Below, in pieces: positions 11,254 through 23,100 of a stretch of 64,000 bases of DNA. The notes beneath the pieces are model-generated. The model was not told where the DNA came from. It saw nothing but the letters and a program-made list of their open reading frames with translations, and did not search any database. Made by a program: the position numbers and the translations under genes. Within the stretch, counting starts at the first letter, position 1; each line of letters begins with the position of its first letter. The DNA is from Pyrenopolyporus hunteri (Eukaryota > Ascomycota > Sordariomycetes > Xylariales > Hypoxylaceae): positions 2,604,001-2,668,000 of the forward strand of contig CADCXC010000037.1 in assembly GCA_902806595.1 (NCBI GenBank), given 5' to 3'.

Positions 11254-13544
11254 ATGTACGGCTACTACCACCCTATGTCATCTCCGAATCCTCGAAAAAG
11301 ACCAGCACCTGGTAGTATGCCCATACAGCATCAAATGGCGCAGCCTTATAGCCCGCAAGACCAGCTGTTGAGGTGGAATGGGAACAACGCGGGCGCGTTC
11401 GTGGACGGTACTACTAATGGCGTAAACTCATACGGCGTCATGCCAACCCCAGCACCGGCCCAGTACGGGCAAGCCGCACCCTCGACCGTCCTTGCAAGGC
11501 GAGGCATGAACAATGCCATCGTCGCCACTAATCGTGCATTCACCCCACAGCAAGGCGACCCCTGGCCGAACTTCGATGAGAATTTGATTGCGAACCAGAC
11601 AAACGGAACTATCGACGAGCATGATAACATAGAGTTACTCGAGGAGAAGGCCCAGAGGGCAAAGAGGGAGGCCCAGGCGAAGCGGAAGCAGATCCCTCCT
11701 TTTGTACAGAAGTTGAACAGGTACGCTTAACGTGCTTCCTCGGCTCCGGGCTCGCGCCGCTAACGTTTCTGGACAGTTTCTTGGAAGAATCGAAGAATAC
11801 GGATTTGATCAGGTGGTCAGAGAAGGGAGACTCATTTATTGTTCTTGATGAGGACGAGTTTGCGAAGACCCTGATTCCCGAGCTCTTCAAGCATAACAAC
11901 TACGCCTCCTTTGTTCGGCAGCTCAACATGTACGGATTCCACAAGAAAGTTGGTCTTTCAGATAATTCAATGAAGGCTAGCGAGCGTAAGAACAAAAGCC
12001 CAAGCGAATATTACAACCCTTACTTCAAGCGCGGCCACCCCAACCTGCTCTGGTTAATCAACAAGCCAAAGAGCGGTACCAACAAGAAGGGGGGCAAGAA
12101 GCGGGAGGAGGGTGAGGGCGAGAGCGACGAGGAAGTCGTGGTGACAGATGAAGCCATCGGCCACCCCTTCGTCGCGCAGAACCCGCAGAACCGAGTCTTA
12201 CCGGCGCCGGAGTCAGGGCCGCTCCAGAAGAAGGAGCTGGCGGTCGTCAGAGATCAGATGGCCGCGTTGCAGCAGCGGCAAAGGCAGATCAGTGAAGCGA
12301 TCCAGCGACTCAGGCAGGAGCATAACCAGCTGTACCAACAAGCAATCATGTTCCAGAACATGCATGACCGCCATGAAAACTCCATCAATGCCATCCTAAA
12401 TTTCCTCGCCAACGTTTTTAGGAAGTCGCTGGAGGAGCAAGGAGGTGTGCAAAATGTGAATGATTTGTTGGCTAGCATTATACCTAACGTGCAGATGCCT
12501 CCGCCACAGGGCCAGGGCAGCGTGGTCGATCTAGGAGAATGGGTGCAGCAGCAAGTACCCAGGAACGGGACGCCTGTGGGCACGCCTAAGAGACAGCATC
12601 GCCTCCTGCCTCCGATTCCCCATAGTCAAGCAACCGGGACCCCTTCGACAACGGCTACTAGCACTGCCACCCCGCCGTTCTCAAACTACGCAAATCATCA
12701 GCAACCGCAAATAGGGCATGTCACGGAAGTCTTTGACACGCCGGCGGAATCGTCTACGCCGTCTTACCTCAAGCAGGAGCTCGAGTCGAATCCCCAGGAA
12801 GGCATGATGAAGATCATTCAAGACGCTAACACGAATTCCGGCAAGGTTTCCGTCGACCTACCTAATGTGGCCGCTAACACGTCGCCAACTCTGACGAACG
12901 ACCAGCGGAACCGCATGTTGAGCATCATGTCTGGCGGTCAGAATAGCGCTGCTCCCACCACGCCCGCCTCCTCCGTGACCTCGCCCCCCGTGCCAGCAGA
13001 CGCCACCTCTCCCGCTGCGGGGATGCCGCCGGTCGGAGGTGTGCCGACGGTAAACGGGCGGAGTTCGCTGTCCCCTCTCATGTCTTCGACCATTCCGCCG
13101 TCTATCCACCGTATGTCGCAGACGGAAGAGGAGCTAGAGCAGCTTCAGCGTCTGCAGAACGAACAAACCCAGAAATTGGACGATCTCAACCAGCTACTGG
13201 GTCCCCTGAGTCCGTCAGGTCGGATACCCGGGCTAGATGATTCGAACGCCTATTTCGACGACAACATCGACCTGAACCAGTATCTCGACCCAAACGCGTA
13301 CACCGCCGACGCCCCGGGGACCGACTTCAACTTTGATACGTCCAACTTCGCCGACAGCGCAAACTTCGAATGGAACGCCGACGGTGCCGAGTTTCCGATC
13401 GTTGACGGCCTAAACACCGGTCGGGTTATTGACACGACTACGCCAAGTCACAAGTCGCCGAGTCCGAGCGGCACCGAGGAGATCTTACGAAACGACCTAG
13501 ACGATAGTCCGGGTCGAGCTACTAAGAGGCAACGAAAGGCATGA
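11254..13544 (+). CDS. HSF1: Heat shock transcription factor HSF1
   Basis: This is a trimeric nuclear activator that binds nGAAn repeats and drives chaperone genes. Two exons, 11254-11720 and 11777-13544, are joined across a 56-bp intron (donor GTACGC, branch GCTAAC) that splits codon 156 inside the DNA-binding domain, giving 744 residues. The HSF-type DNA-binding domain spans about residues 146-253 (PPFVQKLNSFLEESKN, IRWSEKGDSFIV). Its recognition helix NYASFVRQLNMYGFHK lies near 197-212, and the domain ends with GHPNLLWLINKP. A basic/acidic linker is followed by a heptad-rich trimerisation coil at about 305-374. The C-terminal third is Ser/Thr/Pro/Gln-rich, with an acidic, aromatic patch (YFDDNIDLNQYL) that looks like an activation domain, and it ends in a basic TKRQRKA tail. 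The N-terminus before the domain is low complexity. Confidence 0.95.
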
Positions 13545-14797
13545 TACTGTGTTGGCCGCTGGTTGACTTAACATGAGTTTGTGCGATTCGATCGATATGG
13601 AAAGAAAAGGGAAAAAAAACGAGGGATAGTGTTGCATTCTCTATATTTTTCTGTGAAGCGCTCCATAAGAGAACCGGTCATCTCATGAGGTAAAAGTTTA
13701 ATGTTGGTCACATATGGGGGTTTACGGATATGCTTTCCGCCACTGGAGGGGGTCTCAGCGCCGCAAAGGCGTTGGAGTTCAACGGAGTTGAGGATTACGA
13801 TGGTTCTTTGTCGTTGATATCCCAACGTAGTTTCCTGTTTCTCTTTAAAGTGTTATTTTTTTCTTCTTCTTCTCTCTTCTCTCGTGACGATAGAGGCCTC
13901 CCATAAGAGGGATGGAATTTCGTGGAAGTACGGATGATACGAGTTGAGCTATGGCTTGGTGGATTTAGACTCGCCAACTCGCAACGATGATTTCCTAAGG
14001 GGCGATTATAGTTGACTGCGGTGGACCGACAGGTCCGCTCGCGTTGAATTGACGTCTTTCCTGATATGCGTTTGCGACTTGCGACCTATTACCTGTAGTT
14101 CTGAAGGTTTACAAAACACTCCTCCAGTAGTAAAGTGATTATCACACATTCAATTGAGAAGAGAGCTGTCACAACATATATACCTACCCGCCTACCTACC
14201 TACGATCGTATATTTAGCATGTAAACACTTCCATTCTAACCCATGTTATATACCAGCGAAGCGCCATCAAATCGCATCGCGTAAATGCCCAGGTGCCTAG
14301 GTACCTCCATTCAAGCCTGAAAAGCACAGCCGCGCCCGGGTATCTTGGAGGGGCCGCTCCCAGCCAGTCGATTAATCGACGACAGGGGTTTTGGCGATCC
14401 CCGCGACGTTTCACAGGCGGCGCTTACATACATAGTATATTGGATTTGAGGGCGACGTCATTGTCTAAGACGGGGAATGCTCTGAGCCAGAGCTGTGAGT
14501 TGGGGGGCGGCAACAATCCGTTCACACGTAGGTATGTGGTAGATAAGGTAAGGTAAGGTAAGGTATTTTTTACAAAGGCGGGCTGGAATCCGGACACAAT
14601 TCTTGGACACGTCTTGTTTCGTATTCTCGTGTCTTTCTTCTAAACTTCGTTATTTTACTTTTTTTTAATTACTTTTTGCCCATAAAGCTTAGGCACGGCT
14701 GGGTACAAAAACCGACGTAGCACCCAGCTCAGTTCAACACTACTTACCTGCATATCGAGATTCCTTCCGCTTCTGACAAACGGGATTATCGTGCACG
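13545..14797. other. Intergenic region, with small tandem repeats
   Basis: No gene is seen. CTACC/CCTAGG motifs occur at 14176-14205 and 14289-14308. Four tandem AAGGT units (GGTAAGGTAAGGTAAGGTA) lie at about 14549-14567. The 3' part should include the promoter and leader of the membrane-protein gene. Confidence 0.5.
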
Positions 14798-15951
14798 ATG
14801 GCGCCGGATTGTACCGTTGCGCCCGAAGCTATTCCTAGCGATGCCGGCATCGCGGGTATTGGTGTAAGTCCACTCTCGACATTCTTCATTTATGCATATC
14901 CACAGCGCATACCTACCTACCTATTAAGCTGTAACTAATCGTGCGGTCTTCTTTATAGGTCCTCTTATCCTTCATAGTAACAGCCGCAATATCCCTCGTC
15001 ATCAGCGCCTCGCTCATCCTCCAAGAAGCGCGCAGCAAGCGCGCCTCGGCGCCCGCCAAACCCTCCGTCCTGCGGCGCAAGCTGCTGAACTCGTACTCGG
15101 ACCAGCAGATCCTCACGGGGATCGGGATCCAGGGCGTCGGGCTAGCCAAGACCTCGACGCTGTCGCCGTACCACTTCTTCCTCGTCTGGATGCTCTCGCT
15201 GCTCTCCATGGCCGTGCACAACGCCACGCTGCTCGCGCTCGCGCGGGACTTCCGCCGCGACTGGGTGCTCCGCTGGATGCGGCAGGCGCTCATGCTCGCC
15301 AACCTCGCGCTGTCCTGCGTCTACGGCGTCTTCGTCCTCCGCGCCGTCCAGCGCGGCCTCGGCGACCGCACCTTCCCCGTCGCCTGCGTCTGGAGCTCCG
15401 AGACGCCCCCCCTCGCCCCCGGCTCGGACGAGGGCGTCTCGTTCGCCGGCACCATCGCCGTCATCGTGGGCAACGTCGCCGTCTTCGCCCTCGCCACGTG
15501 GTACCTGCACTCGAGGGCCCGCCGCTTCTACGCCGTCACGCAGACCGTGGGGCTCGTGCTGATGACGGCGTTCGCGGTCGGCGCGACGGTCCGCGTCGCG
15601 TATCTGGCGGACGCGTTCGCGCACAAGACCCCGGTGCCCCTACGGGATGGGGGCGAGCGCGATTGGAGCTTCGGACAGTTGTTGTCCGTCGGCATGTTGC
15701 TGCTCCCGCTGGTGTCGGTCGTCGAGATCCTTCGGGGCGAGATCAAGTGCGCGCCGCCGGTGGCGCCGGAGGGGGACGGAGAAGGGAAAGGGCGGTTGTT
15801 GGATGATGAAGAGCAGCAGGAGTTGAAGGTGCGGCCTGGAACGCAGGGGATGGTGGGAGGAGGATGCGGAGGTGGAGGGGACTTCCAGCCGAATCCGTTT
15901 TGGGGCTCGCGGACGACTTTGTGTACAAAGGAGGAGTGTAGACGGGGATGA
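14798..15951 (+). CDS. Six-helix integral membrane protein of unknown function (fungal family)
   Basis: Two exons, 14798-14863 and 14959-15951, give 352 residues. The first exon encodes only 22 residues and ends at a perfect GTAAGT donor; the 95-bp intron ends TTTATAG. Six hydrophobic segments are visible: about 21-44 (VLLSFIVTAAISLVISASLIL), then after SPYHFFLVWMLSLLSM, WMRQALMLANLALS, FAGTIAVIVGNVAVFALATW, VTQTVGLVLMTAFAVGATV and LLSVGMLLLPLVSVVEIL. Between helices 1 and 2 lies SYSDQQILTGIGIQGVGLAK, a motif I recognise from a widespread family of uncharacterised ascomycete membrane proteins in which DQQ-LTGI precedes a helix starting YHF. The C-terminal tail is hydrophilic and glycine-rich. 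The coding strand is strongly G/C-ending in its middle part, which creates long shadow frames on the other strand. Function unknown. Confidence 0.8.
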
Positions 15952-17240
15952 AGTGGTGATGATAATCAGCTGATAACGAGTTAAGGGAAAAAGAGATGGA
16001 AAAGGAATTTCGGCGGCGTTGCTTGATACTTACGAGATGAGATACCCTTTTACAAATAATATTATTTTCTTTTCCTTTCTCGCCGTACTTTTTTCCTCTG
16101 GTAGGAGATTACATAGTAGGCGTGCTTTATACCTAAGATACCAGGTAATTATGCTCTTTTTAAAGGTTTGTTCCTGGGTGACTTATTCACGTCATGGTTC
16201 CGAAGACATGAGTCGAAATAGAGGTATGAGACCTCTGATATGTTAAGCTGCCGAGTATCGACAACGGCCTCTAGCTAGTCTCGTCGAATGCTTCATTTTT
16301 AAGAAGCAACAATCAACTCTTACTCGTACCGCCGCTAAATGCAGATGTAATAGAAGCCACCGGGGAGAGAATTAGAATTTGCACAGAGCATCAACCGTAT
16401 AGTAGAATATATGCAGGTATGCATGCCATAAATATTAAATTCAGAGGGTATGCACATTAAAAGGAATTAACCACGCCGACATTGATTCCCGTCGCTCCGA
16501 TGTCGTCGGCCTCATCGAAACATTCTCTTGGTAACGACTTTCTGCTATCCTGGCCCGCTATGACGTGCTATAAAACCATGGCGCATTAAGGCGACATCTG
16601 GATCATCGAGCCACCGAGTGCCGTAGGACATTATCATCATTCCATGTATTTATTCGGACTACCCCGAGATCGTGTCAACTCCCAATGGTGATCGTCGAAC
16701 ATGATGCTCCCAAGGCCGACGACGAGCCTCTAATTAAACATCTCGTCTAGCGGACGCCGGCACGCCTAAACGAAAACGAAAAAAGAGAGCCAATCATTTC
16801 TACAGAATAACAAGATATAGATACCTATAGTGACGAAAGGCGAATGGTACGCGATGGTGCAACCCCGTCTAGGATTGCGTGCTAGGTATTGCGTGATCGA
16901 GCCCCGCGATAGGTAGGCCACGGAGGGGAAAGATAGGAAGAAAGGAAAGGTTACAATGGCCTCCGGAGCACCTTAACCTAATCTCAAACCCCCCTTACAG
17001 CCTAAGCCGGGTCAAAGAGATAGACATGATGCCATTACTCGGCTATCTTGCAGACATAAATGTTTTGGTAGTACGGGGGCGGCAACGGGTATGTTAACTA
17101 CTTAAATTCATTATACGGATTCATACTCTTTATCTCTAATCAGACCCTTCTCTGCACCCTCCTTCAACTCAAAAGAGCCCTTCCTTTACCTGTCCTATAG
17201 AAATATTACACAATTGATATAGACTAAATAACCGATAGCC
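15952..17240. other. Intergenic, nothing recognised
   Basis: About 1.3 kb of ordinary composition between two plus-strand genes. It holds the downstream region of the membrane-protein gene and, near 17100-17240, a pyrimidine-rich leader for the dioxygenase gene. No gene or RNA could be supported. Confidence 0.5.
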
Positions 17241-18532
17241 ATGGCTCCCGCCGTAGACGTCCAGACGCCGGTTGACGTGGTCCAAGGCCTAAAAGCATAT
17301 GCTAAACAAGTCGATCGTTCTATCTTCCCGGACGGCTTAAAGACGACAGGTTAGACAAATACTTACACCAAACTCATAGTCTTCATACGTTGTACTCATC
17401 TTGCTGGCTAGGTCAACATCCGCCATTGTATGATCAGCTCTACCCCTACAGTGCGTTCCCTAAACGCATCGAAGGGCCTACGGTATGGAAAGCGGAGGAC
17501 TACGCCAACAACCCCGAGAGATGGGTTCACCAGTTCTCCGAAGACGAGTTGGAGGAGATCTCCAAGGCGGCGGACAACTTCATCCAGCTCGGTTTACCCC
17601 TAACCGGCATCTCAAAGGAGAATTTCAAGCTTCCAACCCTAGAACCCGCAATCACAACTATGCGACGGGAGCTGCTCAACGGGAAGGGATTCATCCTGTA
17701 CAAAGGCTTCCCCGTCCACGAATGGGGTAACCACAAGTCGGCCGTCGCCTACATGGGCCTGGGCGTCTACATCGGCTACCCGGTGTCCCAAAACGGACAC
17801 GGGCACATCCTAGGCCACGTCAAGGACCTGGGCGAGGACAGCACGCAGATCGACAAGGTGCGCATATACCGGACCAACGCGCGGCAGTTCTTCCACGCGG
17901 ACGACTGCGACATCGTCGGGCTGCTGTGCATCGCGAAGGCCGAGTTCGGCGGCGAGTCGGACGTGGCGTCGATCCACCACGTGTGGAACATCCTGCAGGA
18001 GGAGCGGCCGGACGTCGCGGAGCTGCTCACCCAGCCCATCTGGTACTTCGACCGCAAGGGCGAGACGTCGCAGGGCGAGGAGCCGTACATCCGCACGGCG
18101 GTGTTCTACCTGGAGACGCCCGACCCGGCGGACCCGGGCCGCGAGCAGCGCGTGTACTGCAAGTGGGACCCGTACTACGTCCGCAGCCTGACGCGGTTCT
18201 CGGACCGCGGCGTCATCCCGCCGCTCTCGGCCGCGCAGGAGGAGGCCGTCGGGGTGCTCGAGGCGACCTGCGAGAGGGTCAAGCTGCACATGGTCCTGGA
18301 CGTCGGCGACATCCAGTTCGTGGCCAACTCGCACACGCTGCACGCGCGCACCGCCTACCGCGACTTCGGCCCCGACAGCGGCCGGCCCCGCCGCCACCTC
18401 ATGCGCCTCTGGCTCTCCGTGCCCCAGGGCGAGGGGGGCTGGCGCCTCCCGTTCTGGGACGCGGATGAGAAGAAGCGCGGGGGCATACAGGTCGATGATA
18501 CGCCGCCGGTGGCGAGGCTCGAGGCGGATTAG
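17241..18532 (+). CDS. TauD/TfdA-family Fe(II)/2-oxoglutarate-dependent dioxygenase
   Basis: The family hydroxylates small molecules (taurine, 2,4-D, alkyl sulfates and others) with iron and 2-oxoglutarate; the substrate here is unknown. Two exons, 17241-17349 and 17412-18532, are joined across a 62-bp intron that splits the codon for Gly37, giving 409 residues. The fold is evident: GKGFILYKGFPV near residues 127-138, the iron-binding HxD in FFHADDCDIV (His198, Asp200), and the distal histidine in HTLHART (about His347). The 2-oxoglutarate-anchoring arginine lies in RRHLMRLWL (about 364-372). All key residues are present, so the enzyme should be active. It resembles the fungal clavaminate-synthase-like group rather than bacterial TauD. 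The 3' two thirds are strikingly G/C-rich at third positions. It is the last gene before the large AT block, about 1.1 kb away. Confidence 0.9.
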
Positions 18533-19656
18533 AGGAAGATGGGCGTGAAGAAGAGTGAATATGGTGAAGACTGTGAAGACAATACAATGGCTGTACACGA
18601 TATGATGTCTCGTTCGCAGCTATGTGTTCAAGGGACCCCTTAATTTGGTGGCTCCCCTATAGCGAGATCGTATTTACCGGTAGCGAGAAAACTAATAGGT
18701 CCGTCCAAACAGCGATAGCGCCGTGTTGGACGTTAGGTATGCAATGAAAGCCAGGTACATATCAATTCAGCTGTCGCGGCCGCCGGCTTTGATTCGCACT
18801 TCGTTTCGTTCCCTTAGGCGATGTTGGGGAAACGGGTCTAGTTTAGCGCACCCAAAGCCAGAGCTCTCCTAATGACTTAGAATTGGTCGCCCTACGCTAT
18901 TTACACAGCCACTATTCCAATATGGTGTGTTAGGTCAGTATGCGCTCACCGCCATGACACAGGTATTCTTCTTAGGCCGCTCTCGTGATGCGTTCTAGCC
19001 GGTTCTAAGAGGTATGTTGGCGTATACTGTAGGTGTGGGCTCCCACCTCGGAAAACCGAGATGTGCCTTTAGTCTATACTGGTGTGAGCGACGATCAATC
19101 ACTCACTCGCTCAATCAAACAAGCTTTGTCTTCCTCGGTCTGGCACCTGCCAATTAACTACTAGGGCTGATCGACACGACTTGAGCGAGCGCGCGCTAAC
19201 TCTGGAAAGAGTAACGCTGGGACGAGCGCTCAGACGCGCGGAAGATTGCCGGCGTTGCTTAGAGGGGAACTTTTGTCATTTAGTTGAATGTTCAGCTCGT
19301 TACGTGTCCATGGTACTTGGGAATAAGTTATATAGGCGAGTATATTATGTAATGATGATCTCCTTGTAGCTGAACTTGTTGGTTCGGGGTCGAGATTTAC
19401 TAGTAAGACGGTGTTGTTAAGGGGTGGGTAAGGTGTCTTCCTCCTGAATATGGGCAGTATGTCGATAGGATTACCTTATACGAAGTATGCTTGCCTGAGG
19501 ATCTCCGCGACCTATTCGATTAATCCTCGTTTTCCTGGCAAAAGCCCTCGAATCTCGACCTTTCTCTAATTAGAGCTAGAGAATCGACTATGCCGAAATT
19601 ACCGTGTACATATATCGTTGTCTTAACATGCATGTGAGGTCCACATGGGGACCCTA
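18533..19656. other. Intergenic flank of the AT-rich block
   Basis: Ordinary composition up to the border of the AT-rich block. No gene is recognised. Two small adjacent hairpins occur at 19035-19046 (GTGGG-CT-CCCAC) and 19047-19060 (CTCGG-AAAA-CCGAG). The flank has not been mutated like its neighbour and still contains normal CpA. Confidence 0.45.
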
Positions 19657-19732
19657 GTCGAAGTCCAAAGAACCGCCAAACCGCCATTTATTTTTATTTT
19701 ACCGTACTATTTAACATATAATGCGACATATT
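19657..19732 (+). repeat. Left terminal inverted repeat of the AT block
   Basis: It begins CGAAGTCC after a TA, continues AACCGCCAAACCGCC, ATTTTTATTTTACCGTA and ACATATAATGCGACATAT. The reverse complement of 48493-48568 shows the same order of motifs with only a few substitutions (AACCGCTAAACCGCC, ATTTTTATTTTACCGTA, ACATATAATGCGACATAT). Weaker similarity continues inward for roughly 25 bp. The outer part escaped RIP. Confidence 0.8.
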
Positions 19733-19899
19733 ATATATGGTTAATTATAACTAGCTAGACTTTTTTAACGGATATTTATTCGTATATATTATTACGAATA
19801 ATTTTAAATTACTTAATTATTTTAAAATTATTTACTTATAATAAATTTTAACTTTAAATTAATTTCGATATTTTAATAAAAATAATTAAATATATTAAG

Positions 19900-20159
19900 T
19901 AAATAAAAAATCGTTAATTAATAATCGATTAATTATTATATAATCGTATAATAAAAAATACGAAATAAATAAAATAAATTAAATTATATATATATAAAAA
20001 TTATAAACGATTTAACTTCGTATTAATCGATAAATATATTATTTTTAAAAATTATATTTTAGATATTTATTACGTAAAATAATAAAATATTTAATAAAAA
20101 TATATTTATTATTATTATTATTATAATAAATATTTTAATACGAAATTATATTATTATAA
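19900..20159 (+). repeat. Dispersed ~260 bp repeat, copy 2
   Basis: It starts near AAATAAAAAATCGTTAATTA and includes ATAATCGTATAATAAAAAAT, TTTAATAAAAATATATTTAT and the end ATTATATTATTATAA. It aligns over its full length with the copies at 28571, 40478 and 43430. Confidence 0.65.
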
Positions 20160-23100
20160 AATATATATTAATTATATAATTATTATAAATATTTATTTAT
20201 AAATAAAAAAAATAATTTTTATAAATATTAAATAATTATTTAACGAAATTAAATAATCGATAATAAAATATATAATAATTTTATTATTTTATTAAATATA
20301 TTTAATATAAATTAAATTTCGTTTTTATAAATTATAATTTACGTTTTTTTTTTTTTTTATTTTTTACGAAGTTAATAAATTAAAATTTTATATAATATAA
20401 AAAATAATTTTTTTATTATATAAGGATTTTTAGATAATTAATTAAATTATTAAATTAAATATATATAAAAAATATATAAAAAATATATATTTTATAAATA
20501 TAATTTTATAAATTTAAATAAATATAACGTTAAATATTTATAATTAATTTTTAATATTCGAATTTTTTAATTTAATCGATAATATTAAATAATTAAATTT
20601 TAATATTTTTAATTATTTAAAAAATAAAATTCGAAATAAATTACGATTTTTCGACGCGTATAAATATTAAAAACGAATTAAAAATAATTTTAAATATGTT
20701 ATTTATTTATATACGTTTTTTATTATTTATTATAAATAATTAAAATAATTATTTTATATTAATAAATTAATATATATTACGTTTAAATAAATATTTATTA
20801 TTATTATAATTATAATAATATTTAACGTAAATATTATAAAAATAATTAAATAAAACGATATAATGTTAAAAAAAATTTTAATTTATTTTATAATTTATGT
20901 AAGTATGTTTTTGTAGTAAAATAATATTAATTATTATTATATATATAATTAAAATTTATTAATAAATATATTTAATTTAAAAAACGTAAAAATTTACTTT
21001 CGAAATTAATAATTGGTAATTAAAATTATATTAATTTTAATTTTCGAAAGCGATAATTTCGATTATAATTATAATTATTAAAAATAATAATTTATTTTAG
21101 TTTAAATTAATAAATAAAATATTATAAGTAAATTATTTTAAAAGTAAAAGTTATGCGAAATTAAATATATTTTCGAATTTCGAATTATTTTTATTATTAT
21201 TTTATTTATAAAAGTTTTTTTAATTTACGTTAAAGTTTAAATAATAAAATTAATTAAAAAGGTATTATCGATTATTTTTAACTGTTTATTATTGTCGTTG
21301 GTAAAAAAAATAATCGATTATATAAATTTTAAAAGAAAATTTTTTTTTTTTTTCGAATTTTAATTAAAAGATTTTATTTAATTTTAATTAAATTTATATT
21401 TATTAATAGGGTCGGGTGTTTTTAATTCGGTTATTACGAGGTTAGTAAGTTTGTTATTTTATTTAAAAATAACGATATTTTATTTTCGGGGATAGATATT
21501 TTACGTTAAAATGATTTATTATCGATTTAATTTATTCGAAGATTTTTTAAAAGCGGATATAATAAAATATTCGAAAATTAATAATTTATAAAAAATAATT
21601 AAAAAATAAATATAATATATAAAATTAAAATTTTATAAAAATAAAAATAAACGTTTAATATTAATAATCGAAGTTAATATATATACGTATATTAAAGGAA
21701 AATAATTACGTAATTTATTTTTAAAATTATATTTATTCGCGTAGATTTTTTAACGTTAATTAAATATTAATATAAAATAATATATTTTTCGAAAAAAAAA
21801 GTTAAATTATTTAAAAAATTTAAAATTATACGTTAATTTTCGATTAATATTATATATAATTATAAAATTTAATAAATATTTATATTTTTTAATCGAATTA
21901 ATAAAAATTATTTAAATATTTATTAATTAATATTTAATTTTATCGGGTTTTTTAAAAAAAAATTTTAAATTAATTATAAATGTAATTTTAAAAAATATAG
22001 TAAAATAAAAATAAAAAAAAAAAAGAAAGGGTAATTTAATTACGAAAAAATAGTTTATAATTTATAATATTTTTAAATTAACGTAAAAAAGAAATTAATA
22101 AAAGTTACGAATTATTAATAAAATGTTAATATTATATAAATTATATAAATAATAATATAATATTAAATATAATATTATTTTTTATTAATATAAAATACGG
22201 TTATTATTTAAATAAAAAATTATTAATTTTATCGATTTAAAAATTTTAAATAATGTTAAAAATTTTATTTTATAAAACGTTAAATAATTTTATAATAATT
22301 TTATTAATATTAAAAATTTCGAATATTTATTTATATATTTAAATATTATATAATATAAATAATATTTAATAAAAAAATAATTACGTATAATAATAAATAT
22401 TTATAATAATTTCGATATATATAAATCCGTAAAAAAATAAAAAGTAATAATTTTCGTAAATAAAAAAACGAAAAAGTATTTAATTTATTTTAATATTTAT
22501 TAAAAAATTATTTATTTAAATAAATATTTAATTTATTAAATAACGCTTTAATAAATATTTTATTTATATTATCATTTAAATAATATAAATATTAATAATT
22601 TTTATTATTTATTTCTTTTTATTATTAATTCTTTTTCGAATTTAATCATTTTATATAAAAATCGAATTAATAATTTATTATATTTATAAAATTTATTTTC
22701 GTAATAATAATATTTTTATTAATTAAATATATCCGTAAAAATATATAATCTATGTTTTCGATAATAATACTTCCTTTCGTTTTAATATAATTTAGGTACA
22801 TATATTAATTATTTTTTAAAAAATATTATTATTATATTTTTTACTTTCGTATAATTCGAATATTAATTATTTTTTTAAAGATATTATTATTATATTACCG
22901 ATTATAAAAAAAAACGACGAAAAAACGATAAATAATACATGTATAATTTAATATTTAATAATATAATATTTAATAAATAAAAAATCGAATAAAAAAAATA
23001 ATATCGTTAAATTAATTGTCTTTTAAATTAATAAATAATTTAATAAAATATAATATTATAAAATTTTATATTTAAATATTTTAATCGAATAATTCATTCG

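Noticed and set aside
15142..15624. 160-codon minus-strand frame over the membrane-protein gene
   Set aside because: Extremely Arg/Glu/Gly-rich, an antisense artefact of C-ending codons.
17810..18598. 262-codon minus-strand frame opposite the dioxygenase gene
   Set aside because: Arg/Val/Leu-rich shadow of a G/C-ending coding strand; the sense strand has an unmistakable enzyme.
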